Shown: positions 41,688 to 51,305 of the stretch, piece by piece | Numbering within the stretch: the stretch's first letter is position 1 | Layout of the letters: each line of letters begins with the position of its first letter | Assembly: GCF_024343575.1 (NCBI RefSeq) | Contig: NZ_RJUA01000001.1 | Span: forward strand, 525,086-589,085 | Reading direction: 5' to 3' | From: Lacihabitans sp. LS3-19 | GTDB taxonomy: Bacteria; Bacteroidota; Bacteroidia; Cytophagales; Spirosomataceae | DNA length: 64,000 bases | The notes under the pieces: model-generated | Seen by the model: the letters and a program-made list of their open reading frames with translations, nothing else | The model's database searches: none | What the model was told of the DNA's origin: nothing | Position numbers and translations under genes: made by a program

Positions 41688-41723
41688 TCAAAGGGATAAG
41701 CCATATTGGTTTATCCTTTTTTT
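41688..41723 (+). terminator. Intrinsic terminator after the TPR gene
   Basis: A stem of GGATAAGCC with GGTTTATCC (one G-T pair), extended by A-T pairs, with a T run to 41723. It lies 22 bases past the stop and 30 before ribH. Confidence 0.8.
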
Positions 41724-41753
41724 GTGCAAAAAAAACTAATAATTCCAATTTCT

Positions 41754-42233
41754 ATGTCATCTGCTCATAAGAATTTAAGTATTTTCAAAACAGAAAACCT
41801 ACCAGATATTAGCTGGAAAAAATTTGTCGTACTAGTAGCCGAATGGAACGATGATATTACTGAGCCTCTTGCCCAAGGAGCCATAGATACCCTATTAAAG
41901 TATGGAGCTAAAGAAGCAAATGTTTTGAAAGTATATGTACCTGGAAGTTACGAACTAAGTTACGGTGCACAAGTATTTGCCCAAAAAGATGAAATAGATG
42001 CTGTTATAGCAATTGGATGTGTGATTCAAGGTGAAACAAAACACAACGACTACATCAACCATGCTGTGGCTGGAGGACTTACAGAAGTTTCATTGAAATA
42101 CAATAAACCTATAATTTTTGGAGTACTAACCCCAAACACACATCAGCAAGCCGCGGATAGGGCAGGTGGAAAGCATGGAAATAAAGGAGATGAAGCGGCG
42201 ATAACGGCAATAAAGATGCTGGGATTACAATAA
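41754..42233 (+). CDS. ribH: 6,7-dimethyl-8-ribityllumazine synthase
   Basis: The penultimate step of riboflavin synthesis, joining an amino-ribityl pyrimidine with dihydroxybutanone phosphate. The 159-residue protein shows A-E-W-N-D-D-I-T, V-P-G-S-Y-E-L-S-Y-G-A-Q, A-I-G-C-V-I-Q-G-E-T-K-H-N-D-Y-I and P-I-I-F-G-V-L-T-P-N-T-H-Q-Q-A-A-D-R-A-G-G. The ATG at 41754 is used because the 16 residues added by the TTG at 41706 overlap the terminator stem. No FMN riboswitch is seen upstream. Confidence 0.94.
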   Translation: MSSAHKNLSIFKTENLPDISWKKFVVLVAEWNDDITEPLAQGAIDTLLKYGAKEANVLKVYVPGSYELSYGAQVFAQKDEIDAVIAIGCVIQGETKHNDYINHAVAGGLTEVSLKYNKPIIFGVLTPNTHQQAADRAGGKHGNKGDEAAITAIKMLGLQ

Positions 42234-42303
42234 CTTCATTTTAAAACTTAGTAAAAACGCTAAAGACAAAGTATAACGAATAAAATATAACATAAAAAAA
42301 TAT

Positions 42304-43632
42304 ATGCAAGTTTGGAAGTTTGGCGGAACATCTGTTGGGAAGCCAGAAAGAATGAAGTCGATAAGGAACCTTGTAATTGAAGATAAAACAAGGAAAATAG
42401 TGGTTTTGTCTGCCTTATCTGGGACTACAAATAGTTTATTGGAAATAGGTGAGGCGATAAAGCAAAATGAAAGTGACCAAGCCCATGCAGTAATTACAAA
42501 ACTAAAAGCTCATTACCAAGCATTTATTGAAGAGCTATACACTACCGCTGAAGGAAAAGCTAAAGGTCAAAAAATAATAAAAAAAGAATTTGATTTTATA
42601 GGTTCTTTGGTCAACATTAGTCCTTTTACATTAAAGCAAGATAAAGAACTTGTGGCACAAGGCGAGTTACTTTCTACCCAGATTTTCTCGGCTTATATGG
42701 AAGAAGCAGGAGATAATGTGGTTTTGATACCAGCACTTGATTTTATGAGGATAGATGCAGATAACGAACCTGAGTTAGCCACTATTGAGGAAAAGCTAAA
42801 CAACTTGCTTTCTCAGCAATCAGATAAGCAAATAATAGTGACTCAAGGTTTTATTTGCAGAAACCCTCGTGGTGAAGTGGATAATCTTAAAAGAGGAGGT
42901 TCTGATTATACAGCCTCGCTTATTGGCGGAGCTACTCGCTCTGAAGAAATCCAGATTTGGACAGATATAGATGGAATGCACAACAACGACCCGAGGATTG
43001 TAAAAAGAACATTTCCTGTGCGTGAATTGAGTTTTGAGGAGGCAGCAGAATTGGCTTATTTTGGTGCTAAAATCTTGCATCCGAGTACTATTACACCAGC
43101 TAAAATGCGTGGAGTGCCTGTAAGACTGAAAAACACAATGGAACCAAATGCACCAGGTACTTTGATTACCTCTAATGTTAAAAATGTAAACGAAATAACA
43201 GCAATAGCAGCTAAAGATAACATCACAGCCATTTATATTCATTCTACCAGAATGCTGAATGCATATGGATTTTTGAGAAGAGTTTTTGAGGTTTTTGAAA
43301 AATACAAAACACCTGTGGATATGATTACTACTTCTGAGGTTTCAGTGGCAGTAACTATAGACAATCCCGAAAATTTAGATCTAATCACAGAAGAACTAAG
43401 TCAATTTGCTGATTTAGAACCTCATGATTACAATCAAAGCATTATTTGTATTGTAGGTAATTTCATGGCGGATAAAGCAGGCATAGCAAAAAATGTAATT
43501 GATGCACTAATAGATATTCCAGTCAGAATGATTGCTTACGGAGCATCTGAGCACAATATGTCTATTTTGGTTGACACTAAAGACAAAAGTAAGGCTTTGG
43601 AGGCTTTGAATGAAGGGCTTTTTAAATTTTAA
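42304..43632 (+). CDS. Aspartate kinase (monofunctional)
   Basis: The first step of the lysine, threonine and methionine pathway. The 442-residue enzyme begins V-W-K-F-G-G-T-S-V-G. It has the kinase core G-G-S-D-Y-T-A-S-L-I-G near residue 200 and W-T-D-I-D-G-M-H-N-N-D-P-R. Two C-terminal ACT domains (about 300-440; V-D-M-I-T-T-S-E-V-S-V-A and G-A-S-E-H-N-M-S-I-L-V) allow feedback by amino acids. There is no homoserine dehydrogenase fusion. The DinB-like gene starts three bases after its stop. Confidence 0.93.
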   Translation: MQVWKFGGTSVGKPERMKSIRNLVIEDKTRKIVVLSALSGTTNSLLEIGEAIKQNESDQAHAVITKLKAHYQAFIEELYTTAEGKAKGQKIIKKEFDFIGSLVNISPFTLKQDKELVAQGELLSTQIFSAYMEEAGDNVVLIPALDFMRIDADNEPELATIEEKLNNLLSQQSDKQIIVTQGFICRNPRGEVDNLKRGGSDYTASLIGGATRSEEIQIWTDIDGMHNNDPRIVKRTFPVRELSFEEAAELAYFGAKILHPSTITPAKMRGVPVRLKNTMEPNAPGTLITSNVKNVNEITAIAAKDNITAIYIHSTRMLNAYGFLRRVFEVFEKYKTPVDMITTSEVSVAVTIDNPENLDLITEELSQFADLEPHDYNQSIICIVGNFMADKAGIAKNVIDALIDIPVRMIAYGASEHNMSILVDTKDKSKALEALNEGLFKF

Positions 43633-43635
43633 ATC

Positions 43636-44079
43636 ATGCAAAAATCACTTGCTGAAGTTTTTGAAAAAGATTTGATTCGTTTAAAAAAGGAAATCGAATT
43701 ATACAATGATGAGGCCAATTTGTGGCTGGTTTCTGAAGGAATTAGCAATTCGGCAGGAAATCTTTGTTCACATATAATTGGAAATTTGAACAATTACATT
43801 GGAGCTATTTTAGGAAATACAGGGTATATCAGAAATAGACCTACTGAATTTACTGATAAAGTTTCAAAAGAAGATTTGATTAATGCTCTTGAAGAAACCA
43901 CAAAAATGGTAAAGACAGTTATTACCAATTTAGATTCAAAAGTTTTTGAGCAAATTTACCCCGACAATGTATTTGGATTCGAGATGAAAACCGATTACTT
44001 TTTGATTCATCTTGTTGGACACCTTAACTATCATTTAGGACAAATTAATTATCATAGAAGAATATTATGTTACAACTAA
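43636..44079 (+). CDS. DinB-like (DUF1572) four-helix protein
   Basis: A 147-residue protein of the DinB/YfiT metal-binding four-helix fold, DUF1572 branch. The conserved His positions are visible in L-C-S-H-I-I-G-N-L-N and in F-L-I-H-L-V-G-H-L-N-Y-H-L-G-Q-I-N-Y-H. Members may be thiol-dependent transferases or detoxification proteins; the substrate is unknown. It lies three bases after the aspartate kinase gene and overlaps serS by 13 bases, so translation is coupled. Confidence 0.85.
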   Translation: MQKSLAEVFEKDLIRLKKEIELYNDEANLWLVSEGISNSAGNLCSHIIGNLNNYIGAILGNTGYIRNRPTEFTDKVSKEDLINALEETTKMVKTVITNLDSKVFEQIYPDNVFGFEMKTDYFLIHLVGHLNYHLGQINYHRRILCYN

Positions 44080-45338
44080 ATTTCATCAAAGAAAACAAAG
44101 ACTTGACTATCGCAGGTTTAGAGCGTAAATATTTTAAAAACGCCGCCGAAACTGTTGAGCAGGTTTTAGATTTAGATCAAAACAGAAAAGATACACAACT
44201 CCAACTTGACAATACTTTGGCTCAGGCAAATAACCTAGCTAAAGAGATTGGAGGTTTGATGAAAGAAGGTAAAAAGGAAGAAGCTGAAGCCATAAAAGGT
44301 AAAACGGCTGAATTAAAAACAACTTCGAAAGAATTAGAAGAGCAACTGAAAGCTTTAGAGGTAAGCCTACAGGAAATAATGGTGACATTACCTAATTTGC
44401 CTCATGAAAGTGTGCCTCCAGGTAGAACACCAGAAGAGAATCTTAATATTTTTTCTGCAGGCGAAATTCCGACATTGGCAGGCGATGCCCAACCGCACTG
44501 GGAACTTATCAAAAAATACGACATTATAGATTTTGAATTAGGAAATAAAGTTTCTGGTGCAGGCTTTCCTTTTTACAAAGGTAAAGGTGCAAAAATCCAG
44601 AGAGCATTGATTAATTTCTTTTTGAATGAAGCAGAGGCTGCGGGTTATTTTGAAGTTCAACCACCAATAGTTATCAATGCTGCTTCGGGTTTCGGAACAG
44701 GTCAATTGCCTGACAAAGAAGGACAAATGTACTACGCTACAGCCGATGATTTGTATTTAATACCTACTGCTGAGGTGCCGGTTACCAATATGTATCGCGA
44801 TGTAATACTTTCTGATGCCGAATTGCCTGCAAAAAACGTAGCATACACGCCTTGCTTTAGAAGAGAAGCAGGAAGCTGGGGAGCTCATGTTCGTGGGTTA
44901 AATAGACTTCACCAGTTTGATAAGGTGGAGATTGTTCAGATCCGGAAGCCAGAAGAATCTTATCAAGCTTTGGAAGAAATGGTTGAACATGTAAAAGGTC
45001 TATTAACTAAGCTAGAATTACCTTACAGGATTTTAAGACTTTGTGGAGGAGATATGAGCTTTACGGCTGCACTTACATTTGACTTTGAAGTATTTTCTGC
45101 TGCACAAGGCAGATGGCTAGAGGTTAGTTCGGTTTCTAACTTTGAAGCTTATCAAGCTAACAGACTAAAATTGAGATATAAAGTAGATGGTAAAACAAGA
45201 CTTTTACATACTTTAAATGGCTCGGCTTTGGCTTTGCCTAGAATTTTGGCAGCTATTTTGGAAAACAACCAATCGGCTGAAGGGATAAGAGTACCAAAAG
45301 TATTGCAAGCCTTCTGCGGATTTGAATTAATAAATTAA
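44067..45338 (+). CDS. serS: Seryl-tRNA synthetase
   Basis: A class II synthetase of 423 residues. The N-terminal coiled-coil arm that grips tRNA-Ser covers about 30-105 (rich in K, E and Q). The catalytic core holds motif 2 (T-P-C-F-R-R-E-A-G-S-W-G and G-L-N-R-L-H-Q-F-D-K-V-E) and motif 3 (L-N-G-S-A-L-A-L-P-R-I-L-A-A-I-L-E), with T-A-E-V-P-V-T-N near residue 232. The length is normal. The start lies inside the DinB-like gene. A strong terminator follows. Confidence 0.96.
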   Translation: MLQLNFIKENKDLTIAGLERKYFKNAAETVEQVLDLDQNRKDTQLQLDNTLAQANNLAKEIGGLMKEGKKEEAEAIKGKTAELKTTSKELEEQLKALEVSLQEIMVTLPNLPHESVPPGRTPEENLNIFSAGEIPTLAGDAQPHWELIKKYDIIDFELGNKVSGAGFPFYKGKGAKIQRALINFFLNEAEAAGYFEVQPPIVINAASGFGTGQLPDKEGQMYYATADDLYLIPTAEVPVTNMYRDVILSDAELPAKNVAYTPCFRREAGSWGAHVRGLNRLHQFDKVEIVQIRKPEESYQALEEMVEHVKGLLTKLELPYRILRLCGGDMSFTAALTFDFEVFSAAQGRWLEVSSVSNFEAYQANRLKLRYKVDGKTRLLHTLNGSALALPRILAAILENNQSAEGIRVPKVLQAFCGFELIN

Positions 45339-45342
45339 AATG

Positions 45343-45374
45343 AAGCCTCTAAATTATTTTAGGGGCTTTTTTTT
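45343..45374 (+). terminator. Intrinsic terminator after serS
   Basis: Eleven-base arms (AAGCCTCTAAA with TTTAGGGGCTT, one G-T pair) and a T8 tail, five bases past the stop. Confidence 0.9.
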
Positions 45375-45484
45375 GAAATTTTAAAACATAATTATTCTAA
45401 TATTGTTTACATATAAACATGTATTATTTTGATTTATTCAAGAGTTTTATCTAAAGGATTTTAAATATTTTTTTTATATTTATA

Positions 45485-45515
45485 TTGATTCTAAACCGTT
45501 TCTGCCTTAGATTTG
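45485..45515 (+). promoter_or_regulatory. Candidate promoter of sdhCAB
   Basis: TTG at 45485-45487, a 20-base spacer, TAGATTTG at 45508-45515. A start near 45521 would give a leader of about 57 bases before the sdhC ATG. Confidence 0.6.
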
Positions 45516-45577
45516 ACACTCGAAAGTAAATTGGATTTTTCTAAGTATTTACTAACATCAAAAAATTAATTTATAAT

Positions 45578-46357
45578 ATGTCTTGGATAACAAAAACTTT
45601 GACAAGCTCCATCGGTAAAAAGCTCCTAATGGCTCTTACTGGCTTGTTTTTATGTACCTTTTTGGTGGTGCATTTGATAGGAAACTTGCAATTGTTTAAA
45701 AACGACGGTGGTTATGCATTTAATAACTACGCAGTTTTTATGACGACCTTTCCATTGATCAAGATAGTTTCTTATGTAAACTACGCCTTGATTTTGTTTC
45801 ATGCATTCTGGGGATTGTATATTACTTACAAAAATCGTCAGTCACGCCCAATTGGGTATGCCGTGGTTAGAAACTCATCTTCCGTTTTTAGTAGAAACAT
45901 GGCGGTAATGGGAACTATTTTGCTGGTGTATCTAGTAGTTCACATGAGTGATTTTTGGTACAGATACCACAATGAGCACTTGCCTTATGTACAATACACA
46001 GAACAAGTAAGTACTGGTCAAATAAGCACTACCTATTTGGATGACAGCTATACGCAAGAAGTAAAGAAAATAGAGACATTCAATGAAGAAGCAGGTACTA
46101 GAACCGTAATAGTAAAAGACCTTTATGGAGTTGTATCTTATTCTTTCCAAAATATTTTATTGGTTTTGTTTTATGTTTTGGCCATGTTTGCGGTTTCGTT
46201 TCACTTGATTCATGGTTTTCAAAGTGCATTCCAAACACTGGGATGGAGTCACCCAAAATATACCCCATTGGTAAAAAACATTGGAGTATGGATTTTTGCC
46301 ATTCTGATTCCGATAGGATATGCAGCTATGCCAATTTATTTTTATTTCATTAAATAA
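45578..46357 (+). CDS. sdhC: Succinate dehydrogenase cytochrome b subunit (type B)
   Basis: The membrane anchor of complex II. The 259-residue protein has five helices and the His residues expected to bind two hemes (V-V-H-L-I-G-N near 30, F-H-A-F-W-G near 75, V-V-H-M-S-D near 125, [10 protein letters not shown] near 210). A single di-heme subunit and no SdhD is the type B form found in Bacteroidota and Wolinella. It is the first gene of sdhCAB. The start [14 protein letters not shown] is usual for the family. Confidence 0.94.
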   Translation: MSWITKTLTSSIGKKLLMALTGLFLCTFLVVHLIGNLQLFKNDGGYAFNNYAVFMTTFPLIKIVSYVNYALILFHAFWGLYITYKNRQSRPIGYAVVRNSSSVFSRNMAVMGTILLVYLVVHMSDFWYRYHNEHLPYVQYTEQVSTGQISTTYLDDSYTQEVKKIETFNEEAGTRTVIVKDLYGVVSYSFQNILLVLFYVLAMFAVSFHLIHGFQSAFQTLGWSHPKYTPLVKNIGVWIFAILIPIGYAAMPIYFYFIK

Positions 46358-46370
46358 TTTCAGCTTAATC

Positions 46371-48359
46371 ATGGATACATTCAAACTTGACGCTAAAGTA
46401 CCTGAGGGCCCAATAGCCGAAAAATGGACAAAATATAAATCTTCTATCCCTTTAGTAAATCCTGCAAATAAGAGAAGTCTTGAGGTGATTGTAGTTGGTA
46501 CTGGCCTTGCTGGTGCTTCTGCTGCGGCATCTTTAGCTGAGATGGGTTACAAAGTAAAGACTTTCTGTTTTCAAGATTCCCCTCGCAGAGCACACTCAAT
46601 TGCCGCTCAGGGAGGTATAAATGCAGCAAAAAATTATCAAAACGATGGTGACTCTACTTATCGTTTGTTTTATGATACCATCAAAGGTGGTGACTACCGT
46701 TCTCGTGAGGGAAATGTGCATCGTCTTGCTGAAGTTTCGGCAAATATCATCGATCAATGCGTAGCCCAAGGCGTACCTTTTGCTCGTGATTATGGTGGTA
46801 TGTTGCGTAACCGTTCTTTTGGCGGTACCCAAGTTCAGCGTACGTTTTATGCTGCTGGACAAACTGGTCAACAATTGCTTTTAGGAGCTTATTCTGCACT
46901 TGAAAGACAAATTGGAAAAGGTTCTGTAGTAAATTACTCAAGACACGAAATGCTTGATGTAGTCAAAATAGACGGAAAGGCAAGAGGAATCATTGCAAGA
47001 AACTTAGTAACTGGTGAACTTGAAAGACATTTCGGTCATGCAGTTTTGCTTTGTACTGGCGGATACGGTAATGTATTTTATTTATCAACCAATGCAATGG
47101 GAAGCAATGTTACCGCTGCTTGGAAAGCACACAAACAAGGTGCGTTTTTCGCCAATCCATGTTTTACACAAATACACCCTACTTGTATTCCTGTTTCTGG
47201 AGATCATCAGTCTAAGCTGACATTGATGTCAGAATCTTTAAGAAACGATGGTCGTATCTGGGTGCCAAAACAAAAAGACGATAAAAGAGCTGCCAATGAT
47301 ATTCCTGAAGAAGAAAGAGATTATTACCTAGAGCGTCGTTACCCTGCATTTGGTAACCTTGTACCTAGAGATATCGCTTCCAGAGCAGCAAAAGAAAGAT
47401 GTGATGCGGGCTATGGTGTAGGTGCTACAAAAATGGCTGTTTATTTAGATTTTAAATATAATCTAATCAACAAATATGGTAGAGCTGAAGCAACAAAGCA
47501 CGGTATAGAAAATCCAGATATAGAAACTCTTACACGTCTTGGAAAAGAAGTAGTAAAAGAAGAATATGGTAATTTGTTTGATATGTACAAACAAATCACT
47601 GGGGAAGATCCTTACGAAGTGCCAATGATGATTTATCCTGCTGTTCACTATACTATGGGTGGTGTTTGGGTTGATTATAACTTAATGACTACGGTTCCTG
47701 GTCTTTATTGTCTCGGGGAAGCTAATTTCTCTGATCATGGAGCCAACAGACTTGGGGCTTCAGCTTTGATGCAGGGGCTTTCTGATGGATATTTTGTTAT
47801 TCCATATACCATCGGTGCTTATTTGTCACAAGAAATAAAAACGAAACCGATTCCAACTGACAACGAAGCTTTTGTGGAGGCTGAAAAAGCTACCAAAGAG
47901 CGTATTGAAAAATTGTTGGCTATTAAAGGAAAACAATCACCTGAGTCATTCCATAAGCGTTTAGGAAAAATCATGTGGGAGAAGTGTGGTATGGCTCGTA
48001 ATGAAAAAGGGTTACTTGAAGCAATTTCTGAAATCCAAGCCCTTAAGAAAGAGTTCTGGAGTGATTTGAGAGTTTTAGGTGATGCAGAAGGATTTAACCC
48101 TGAGTTAGATAAGGCTGGTAGAGTGGCTGATTTTATAGAACTAGGCGAGTTGATGTGTATTGACGCTCTTGACCGTAAAGAATCTTGTGGAGGCCACTTC
48201 AGAGAGGAATATCAAGAGGATGGAGGTGAGGCAATGAGAGATGATGAGAACTTCATGTACGTAGCGGCTTGGGAATATAAAGCCGAAAACCAGTGGGAAT
48301 TACACAAAGAGGAGCTTAAATATGAGAATATCAAAATAGCTCAACGTAACTATAAATAA
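46371..48359 (+). CDS. sdhA: Succinate dehydrogenase/fumarate reductase flavoprotein subunit
   Basis: The catalytic subunit of complex II with covalent FAD. The 662-residue product (ATG 46371) shows the dinucleotide fold [16 protein letters not shown], the FAD-linking His region [13 protein letters not shown], the substrate site H-P-T-C-I-P and the active-site Arg in S-R-A-A-K-E-R-C. The capping-domain motif H-Y-T-M-G-G-V-W-V and [21 protein letters not shown] are present. A longer frame from 46320 overlaps sdhC and is rejected. It lies 13 bases after sdhC. Confidence 0.96.
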   Translation: MDTFKLDAKVPEGPIAEKWTKYKSSIPLVNPANKRSLEVIVVGTGLAGASAAASLAEMGYKVKTFCFQDSPRRAHSIAAQGGINAAKNYQNDGDSTYRLFYDTIKGGDYRSREGNVHRLAEVSANIIDQCVAQGVPFARDYGGMLRNRSFGGTQVQRTFYAAGQTGQQLLLGAYSALERQIGKGSVVNYSRHEMLDVVKIDGKARGIIARNLVTGELERHFGHAVLLCTGGYGNVFYLSTNAMGSNVTAAWKAHKQGAFFANPCFTQIHPTCIPVSGDHQSKLTLMSESLRNDGRIWVPKQKDDKRAANDIPEEERDYYLERRYPAFGNLVPRDIASRAAKERCDAGYGVGATKMAVYLDFKYNLINKYGRAEATKHGIENPDIETLTRLGKEVVKEEYGNLFDMYKQITGEDPYEVPMMIYPAVHYTMGGVWVDYNLMTTVPGLYCLGEANFSDHGANRLGASALMQGLSDGYFVIPYTIGAYLSQEIKTKPIPTDNEAFVEAEKATKERIEKLLAIKGKQSPESFHKRLGKIMWEKCGMARNEKGLLEAISEIQALKKEFWSDLRVLGDAEGFNPELDKAGRVADFIELGELMCIDALDRKESCGGHFREEYQEDGGEAMRDDENFMYVAAWEYKAENQWELHKEELKYENIKIAQRNYK

Positions 48360-48380
48360 TTATTTCAAAATTTTTGAATC

Positions 48381-49148
48381 ATGAGTAAAGGAGATATGAC
48401 CATAAAGTTGAAAGTTTGGAAGCAAAAAAATGCTAATTCAAGCGGTCATTTGGAGAATTATACCGTAGATCACGTCTCTCCCGATATGTCGTTTTTGGAG
48501 ATGTTTGATGTGCTAAATGAGCAACTTGTTCAGGACAATAAAGAACCGATAGCATTTGACCATGATTGCCGCGAAGGTATCTGTGGTATGTGTTCGATGT
48601 ATATAAATGGCCAGCCTCACGGACCACTGAAGGGTGTTACCACCTGTCAGCTTCATATGAGGAGCTTTAAAGACGGAGATACAATCGTTGTGGAACCTTG
48701 GAGAGCTTCAGCTTTTCCGGTTATCAAAGACTTAGTTGTTGACCGTACAGCAATGGATCGTGTTATTGCTTCTGGAGGTTTTGTATCAGTCAATACTGGT
48801 AATGCTCAAGATGCAAACAATTTGCCTATTGGAAAAGATAAAGCGGATATGGCTTTTGCAGCAGCAGCTTGTATTGGTTGTGGAGCTTGTGTAGCAGCGT
48901 GTAAAAACGCCTCTGCCATGCTTTTTGTTTCGGCAAAAGTTTCGCAGCTAGCGTTATTGCCCCAAGGCCAACCTGAAAGAGAGGTAAGAGCATTGAATAT
49001 GGTAGCTCAAATGGACAGTGAAGGATTTGGTGCATGCACTAATACAGGTGCTTGTGCGGCTGAATGTCCAAAAGAAATTTCTTTAGATAACATTGCAAGA
49101 TTAAATAGGGAATTTTTAGGTGCTAGTATTAGCAGTCAAGAACTTTAA
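48381..49148 (+). CDS. sdhB: Succinate dehydrogenase/fumarate reductase iron-sulfur subunit
   Basis: Carries electrons from SdhA to the hemes or quinone. The 255-residue protein has the [2Fe-2S] site C-R-E-G-I-C-G-M-C with a later Cys (T-T-C-Q-L-H). The C-terminal cluster set is [12 protein letters not shown] near residue 165 and [12 protein letters not shown] near 220. It is the last gene of sdhCAB, 21 bases after sdhA. The next promoter is found 18 bases past its stop. Confidence 0.95.
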   Translation: MSKGDMTIKLKVWKQKNANSSGHLENYTVDHVSPDMSFLEMFDVLNEQLVQDNKEPIAFDHDCREGICGMCSMYINGQPHGPLKGVTTCQLHMRSFKDGDTIVVEPWRASAFPVIKDLVVDRTAMDRVIASGGFVSVNTGNAQDANNLPIGKDKADMAFAAAACIGCGACVAACKNASAMLFVSAKVSQLALLPQGQPEREVRALNMVAQMDSEGFGACTNTGACAAECPKEISLDNIARLNREFLGASISSQEL

Positions 49149-49165
49149 AAAATCAAAAATATATG

Positions 49166-49195
49166 TTGCAACATTGAAAAAGTTTTTTAACTTTG
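49166..49195 (+). promoter_or_regulatory. Promoter between sdhB and rseP
   Basis: TTG at 49166-49168, a 19-base spacer, and TAACTTTG at 49188-49195, an exact -7 match. The predicted start is near 49202. It is followed within 60 bases by an intrinsic terminator, so its product is very short unless read through. Confidence 0.65.
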
Positions 49196-49201
49196 CATCA
49201 A

Positions 49202-49259
49202 AGTTGTGTGGATTTAGTAGCGTGACACCCAAGTCGGTTTCCGGTTTGGGTGTTTTTTT
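49202..49259 (+). ncRNA. Candidate short RNA or attenuated leader
   Basis: The span from the predicted transcription start to the end of a terminator T run. The terminator stem is ACACCCAA (49225-49232) with TTGGGTGT (49246-49253), with a small CGG/CCG stem inside, then T7. No coding frame of useful length is present. It may be a stable small RNA, or a conditional terminator in the rseP leader. Confidence 0.4.
49225..49259 (+). terminator. Intrinsic terminator upstream of rseP
   Basis: An eight-base GC-containing stem and a T7 tail. It lies 77 bases past the sdhB stop, so it can also end the sdhCAB transcript. Confidence 0.8.
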
Positions 49260-49387
49260 ATGCCTTTTTTTATAAAAATAGGACATTTTGAGTATTTTAA
49301 GTTCGTTTAACTTTTTGTATCTAATTTTTATAACGATTTTTGTGTTTCACAAAGAAAAGACAAACTATTAGGCTTAGCCGATAAAAT

Positions 49388-50719
49388 ATGGAAGGATTAA
49401 TTATGGCCGCTCAGCTTTTGCTGGCACTTACAATTTTAGTTGGATTACACGAATTTGGGCATTTTATTTTTGCAAGAATCTTCAACATTAGAGTTAACAA
49501 GTTTTATATCTTCTTTGATTTTCTTTTTCCTTTACCTAATGTTCTGAATTTCGCCCTTTGGAAGAGAAAAAAAGGCGATACTGAATATGGTTTAGGTTGG
49601 TTTCCTTTGGGTGGCTATGTTGATATAGCAGGTATGATAGACGAAACCAAAGATGCTTCGCAACTTTCAGCTACCCCAGAACCTTGGGAGTTTAGAGCAA
49701 AGCCGGCTTGGCAGAGATTATTGGTAATGTTGGGAGGAATTATTGTCAATGTAATTTTGGGAATAATAATTTTCACAGGTGTAAAGTTTGTGTGGGGTGA
49801 TGAAGACTACACGAAAGCTGAAATTAATAAAAGGGGAATGTTTGCTTATCCATTGGCTGAGAAAATAGGTTTAAAAACTGGTGATAAAGTTTTGAAAATC
49901 AATGGGAAAGACTATAAAACTATGAGTGAGTTGCGTGGGTCAATTACCAATGAGAATCTTTTACTTACCGTAGCAAGAGATGGTTCAGAATTAGATATTC
50001 CTGTGCCGAATGAGATGATTGATAAAGTAGCTCAAAGAAACTTATTTTTAGAGCCAATGATGCCTTTTGCTGTTAAAAGTGTTTCAAAAGGTATGCCTGC
50101 TGAAAAGTCAGGTTTAAGAGTAGATGATAAAATAGTTGGAATAAATGGAACTCCGATTACTTATTACCAGCAGATTCAACCACTTATTAAAAAAGAAGCA
50201 AATAAGAAAATTGAACTTGAAATTGAGAGAAAGGGTACGTTGTTAAAGATTTTTCCAGTTGTTACTGCTGATTCCACTATCGGATTCTATCCAAAAAGTT
50301 TGCTAGTTTCTACTAAAGCCAAATATTCGTTCCCTGAGGCTTTTAAAGTTGGTTCTTTAGAAGCATTGAGTATAATTCCTCAACAAATCAATGGGTTTGC
50401 CCGAATTTTTAAGGGACATATTTCTCCTAAAAATGCACTGACAGGGCCAGTAGGTTTAGCTCAAATGTTCTCTCCTAAATGGGATTGGGAATTATTTTGG
50501 AGTTTAACTGGATTGCTTTCTATGGCTTTAGCTTTCATGAACGCATTGCCGATACCAGCCTTGGATGGTGGACATGTGATAGTTTTGCTCTATGAAATGA
50601 TCAGTGGCCGCAAGCCTTCCGAGAAATTTATGGAACGAACTCAGCAAGTCGGCACATTTATTTTATTGGCGTTAATGGTTTATGTACTCTTCAATGATAC
50701 CATAAAACTAATGTTCTAA
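49388..50719 (+). CDS. rseP: Site-2 protease RseP, M50 family zinc metalloprotease
   Basis: An intramembrane protease that cuts anti-sigma factors and leftover signal peptides. The 443-residue protein has the zinc motif H-E-F-G-H at residues 21-25 in the first helix. A PDZ-like pair follows in the periplasmic region (about 145-300; G-L-K-T-G-D-K-V-L-K-I-N-G and A-E-K-S-G-L-R-V-D-D-K-I-V-G-I-N-G). The third ligand is in N-A-L-P-I-P-A-L-D-G-G-H-V near residue 395. The length is usual. The following small gene starts five bases later and is probably cotranscribed. Confidence 0.94.
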   Translation: MEGLIMAAQLLLALTILVGLHEFGHFIFARIFNIRVNKFYIFFDFLFPLPNVLNFALWKRKKGDTEYGLGWFPLGGYVDIAGMIDETKDASQLSATPEPWEFRAKPAWQRLLVMLGGIIVNVILGIIIFTGVKFVWGDEDYTKAEINKRGMFAYPLAEKIGLKTGDKVLKINGKDYKTMSELRGSITNENLLLTVARDGSELDIPVPNEMIDKVAQRNLFLEPMMPFAVKSVSKGMPAEKSGLRVDDKIVGINGTPITYYQQIQPLIKKEANKKIELEIERKGTLLKIFPVVTADSTIGFYPKSLLVSTKAKYSFPEAFKVGSLEALSIIPQQINGFARIFKGHISPKNALTGPVGLAQMFSPKWDWELFWSLTGLLSMALAFMNALPIPALDGGHVIVLLYEMISGRKPSEKFMERTQQVGTFILLALMVYVLFNDTIKLMF

Positions 50720-50723
50720 AAAT

Positions 50724-51215
50724 ATGCTTAGGGCTTTTTTAATTATATTGATATTTTGTAATTTTTCAAGCCTAAAGCATGATTTTCATACTTCCCTTAC
50801 TGAGATTAATTTCAATCCCAAGTCTAAATCATTAGAATTATCTGTGAGGGTTTTTACAGATGATTTGGAAACTGCTCTTACTAATTTTAATAAAGGAAAA
50901 CTAGTTAGAATGGAAGATCCTGAATCAGAAGTAGATCCTTTGATTGAGCAATATATCAGAAAAAATCTTGCTTTAGTCTCTCCAGAAAAAGAAGTTAAGT
51001 TTGGGAAGTTCTATGGAAAAGAAAAGGAAAGTGAAGCCACATGGATTTATTTAGAAATATTTGATTGTCAGGAAATCAAAGGTTTTACACTTTATAATGC
51101 TATTATGCAAGAGTTGTTTGAAGACCAAACTAACCTTGTAAATATTATATATCCTTCTCAAAAAAAGACAGTTGTCTATAATACTAAGACTCGAATTTCT
51201 ACCTGGCCTTTTTAA
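50724..51215 (+). CDS. DUF6702-like exported protein
   Basis: A 163-residue protein with an N-terminal hydrophobic signal (about 1-15). A beta-rich domain with the pattern H-D-F-H-T-S-L-T-E-I-N-F-N and R-V-F-T-D-D-L-E-T-A-L follows. That pattern is typical of small Bacteroidota proteins placed in DUF6702 and often found next to a site-2 protease or M1-type peptidase gene. No catalytic motif is evident. It starts five bases after rseP. The function is not known. Confidence 0.75.
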   Translation: MLRAFLIILIFCNFSSLKHDFHTSLTEINFNPKSKSLELSVRVFTDDLETALTNFNKGKLVRMEDPESEVDPLIEQYIRKNLALVSPEKEVKFGKFYGKEKESEATWIYLEIFDCQEIKGFTLYNAIMQELFEDQTNLVNIIYPSQKKTVVYNTKTRISTWPF

Positions 51216-51244
51216 TTCTCATTTAGAAAATTGGTTATAGTATG

Positions 51245-51274
51245 CTTGCATAATATTAAAAATGCTTAGTTTTG
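51245..51274 (+). promoter_or_regulatory. Promoter of the MarR-family gene
   Basis: CTTG at 51245-51248, an 18-base spacer, TAGTTTTG at 51267-51274. The start near 51281 leaves about 25 bases to the ATG at 51306. Confidence 0.6.
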
Positions 51275-51305
51275 CAAGAATGTTTTATAAAACCGATACG
51301 TCAGA

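Noticed and set aside
41706..41753. Longer N-terminus for RibH from a TTG
   Set aside because: The added part is encoded by the terminator hairpin of the preceding gene.
46320..46370. Longer N-terminus for SdhA
   Set aside because: It overlaps the end of sdhC and adds residues absent from the family; the ATG at 46371 matches the usual start.
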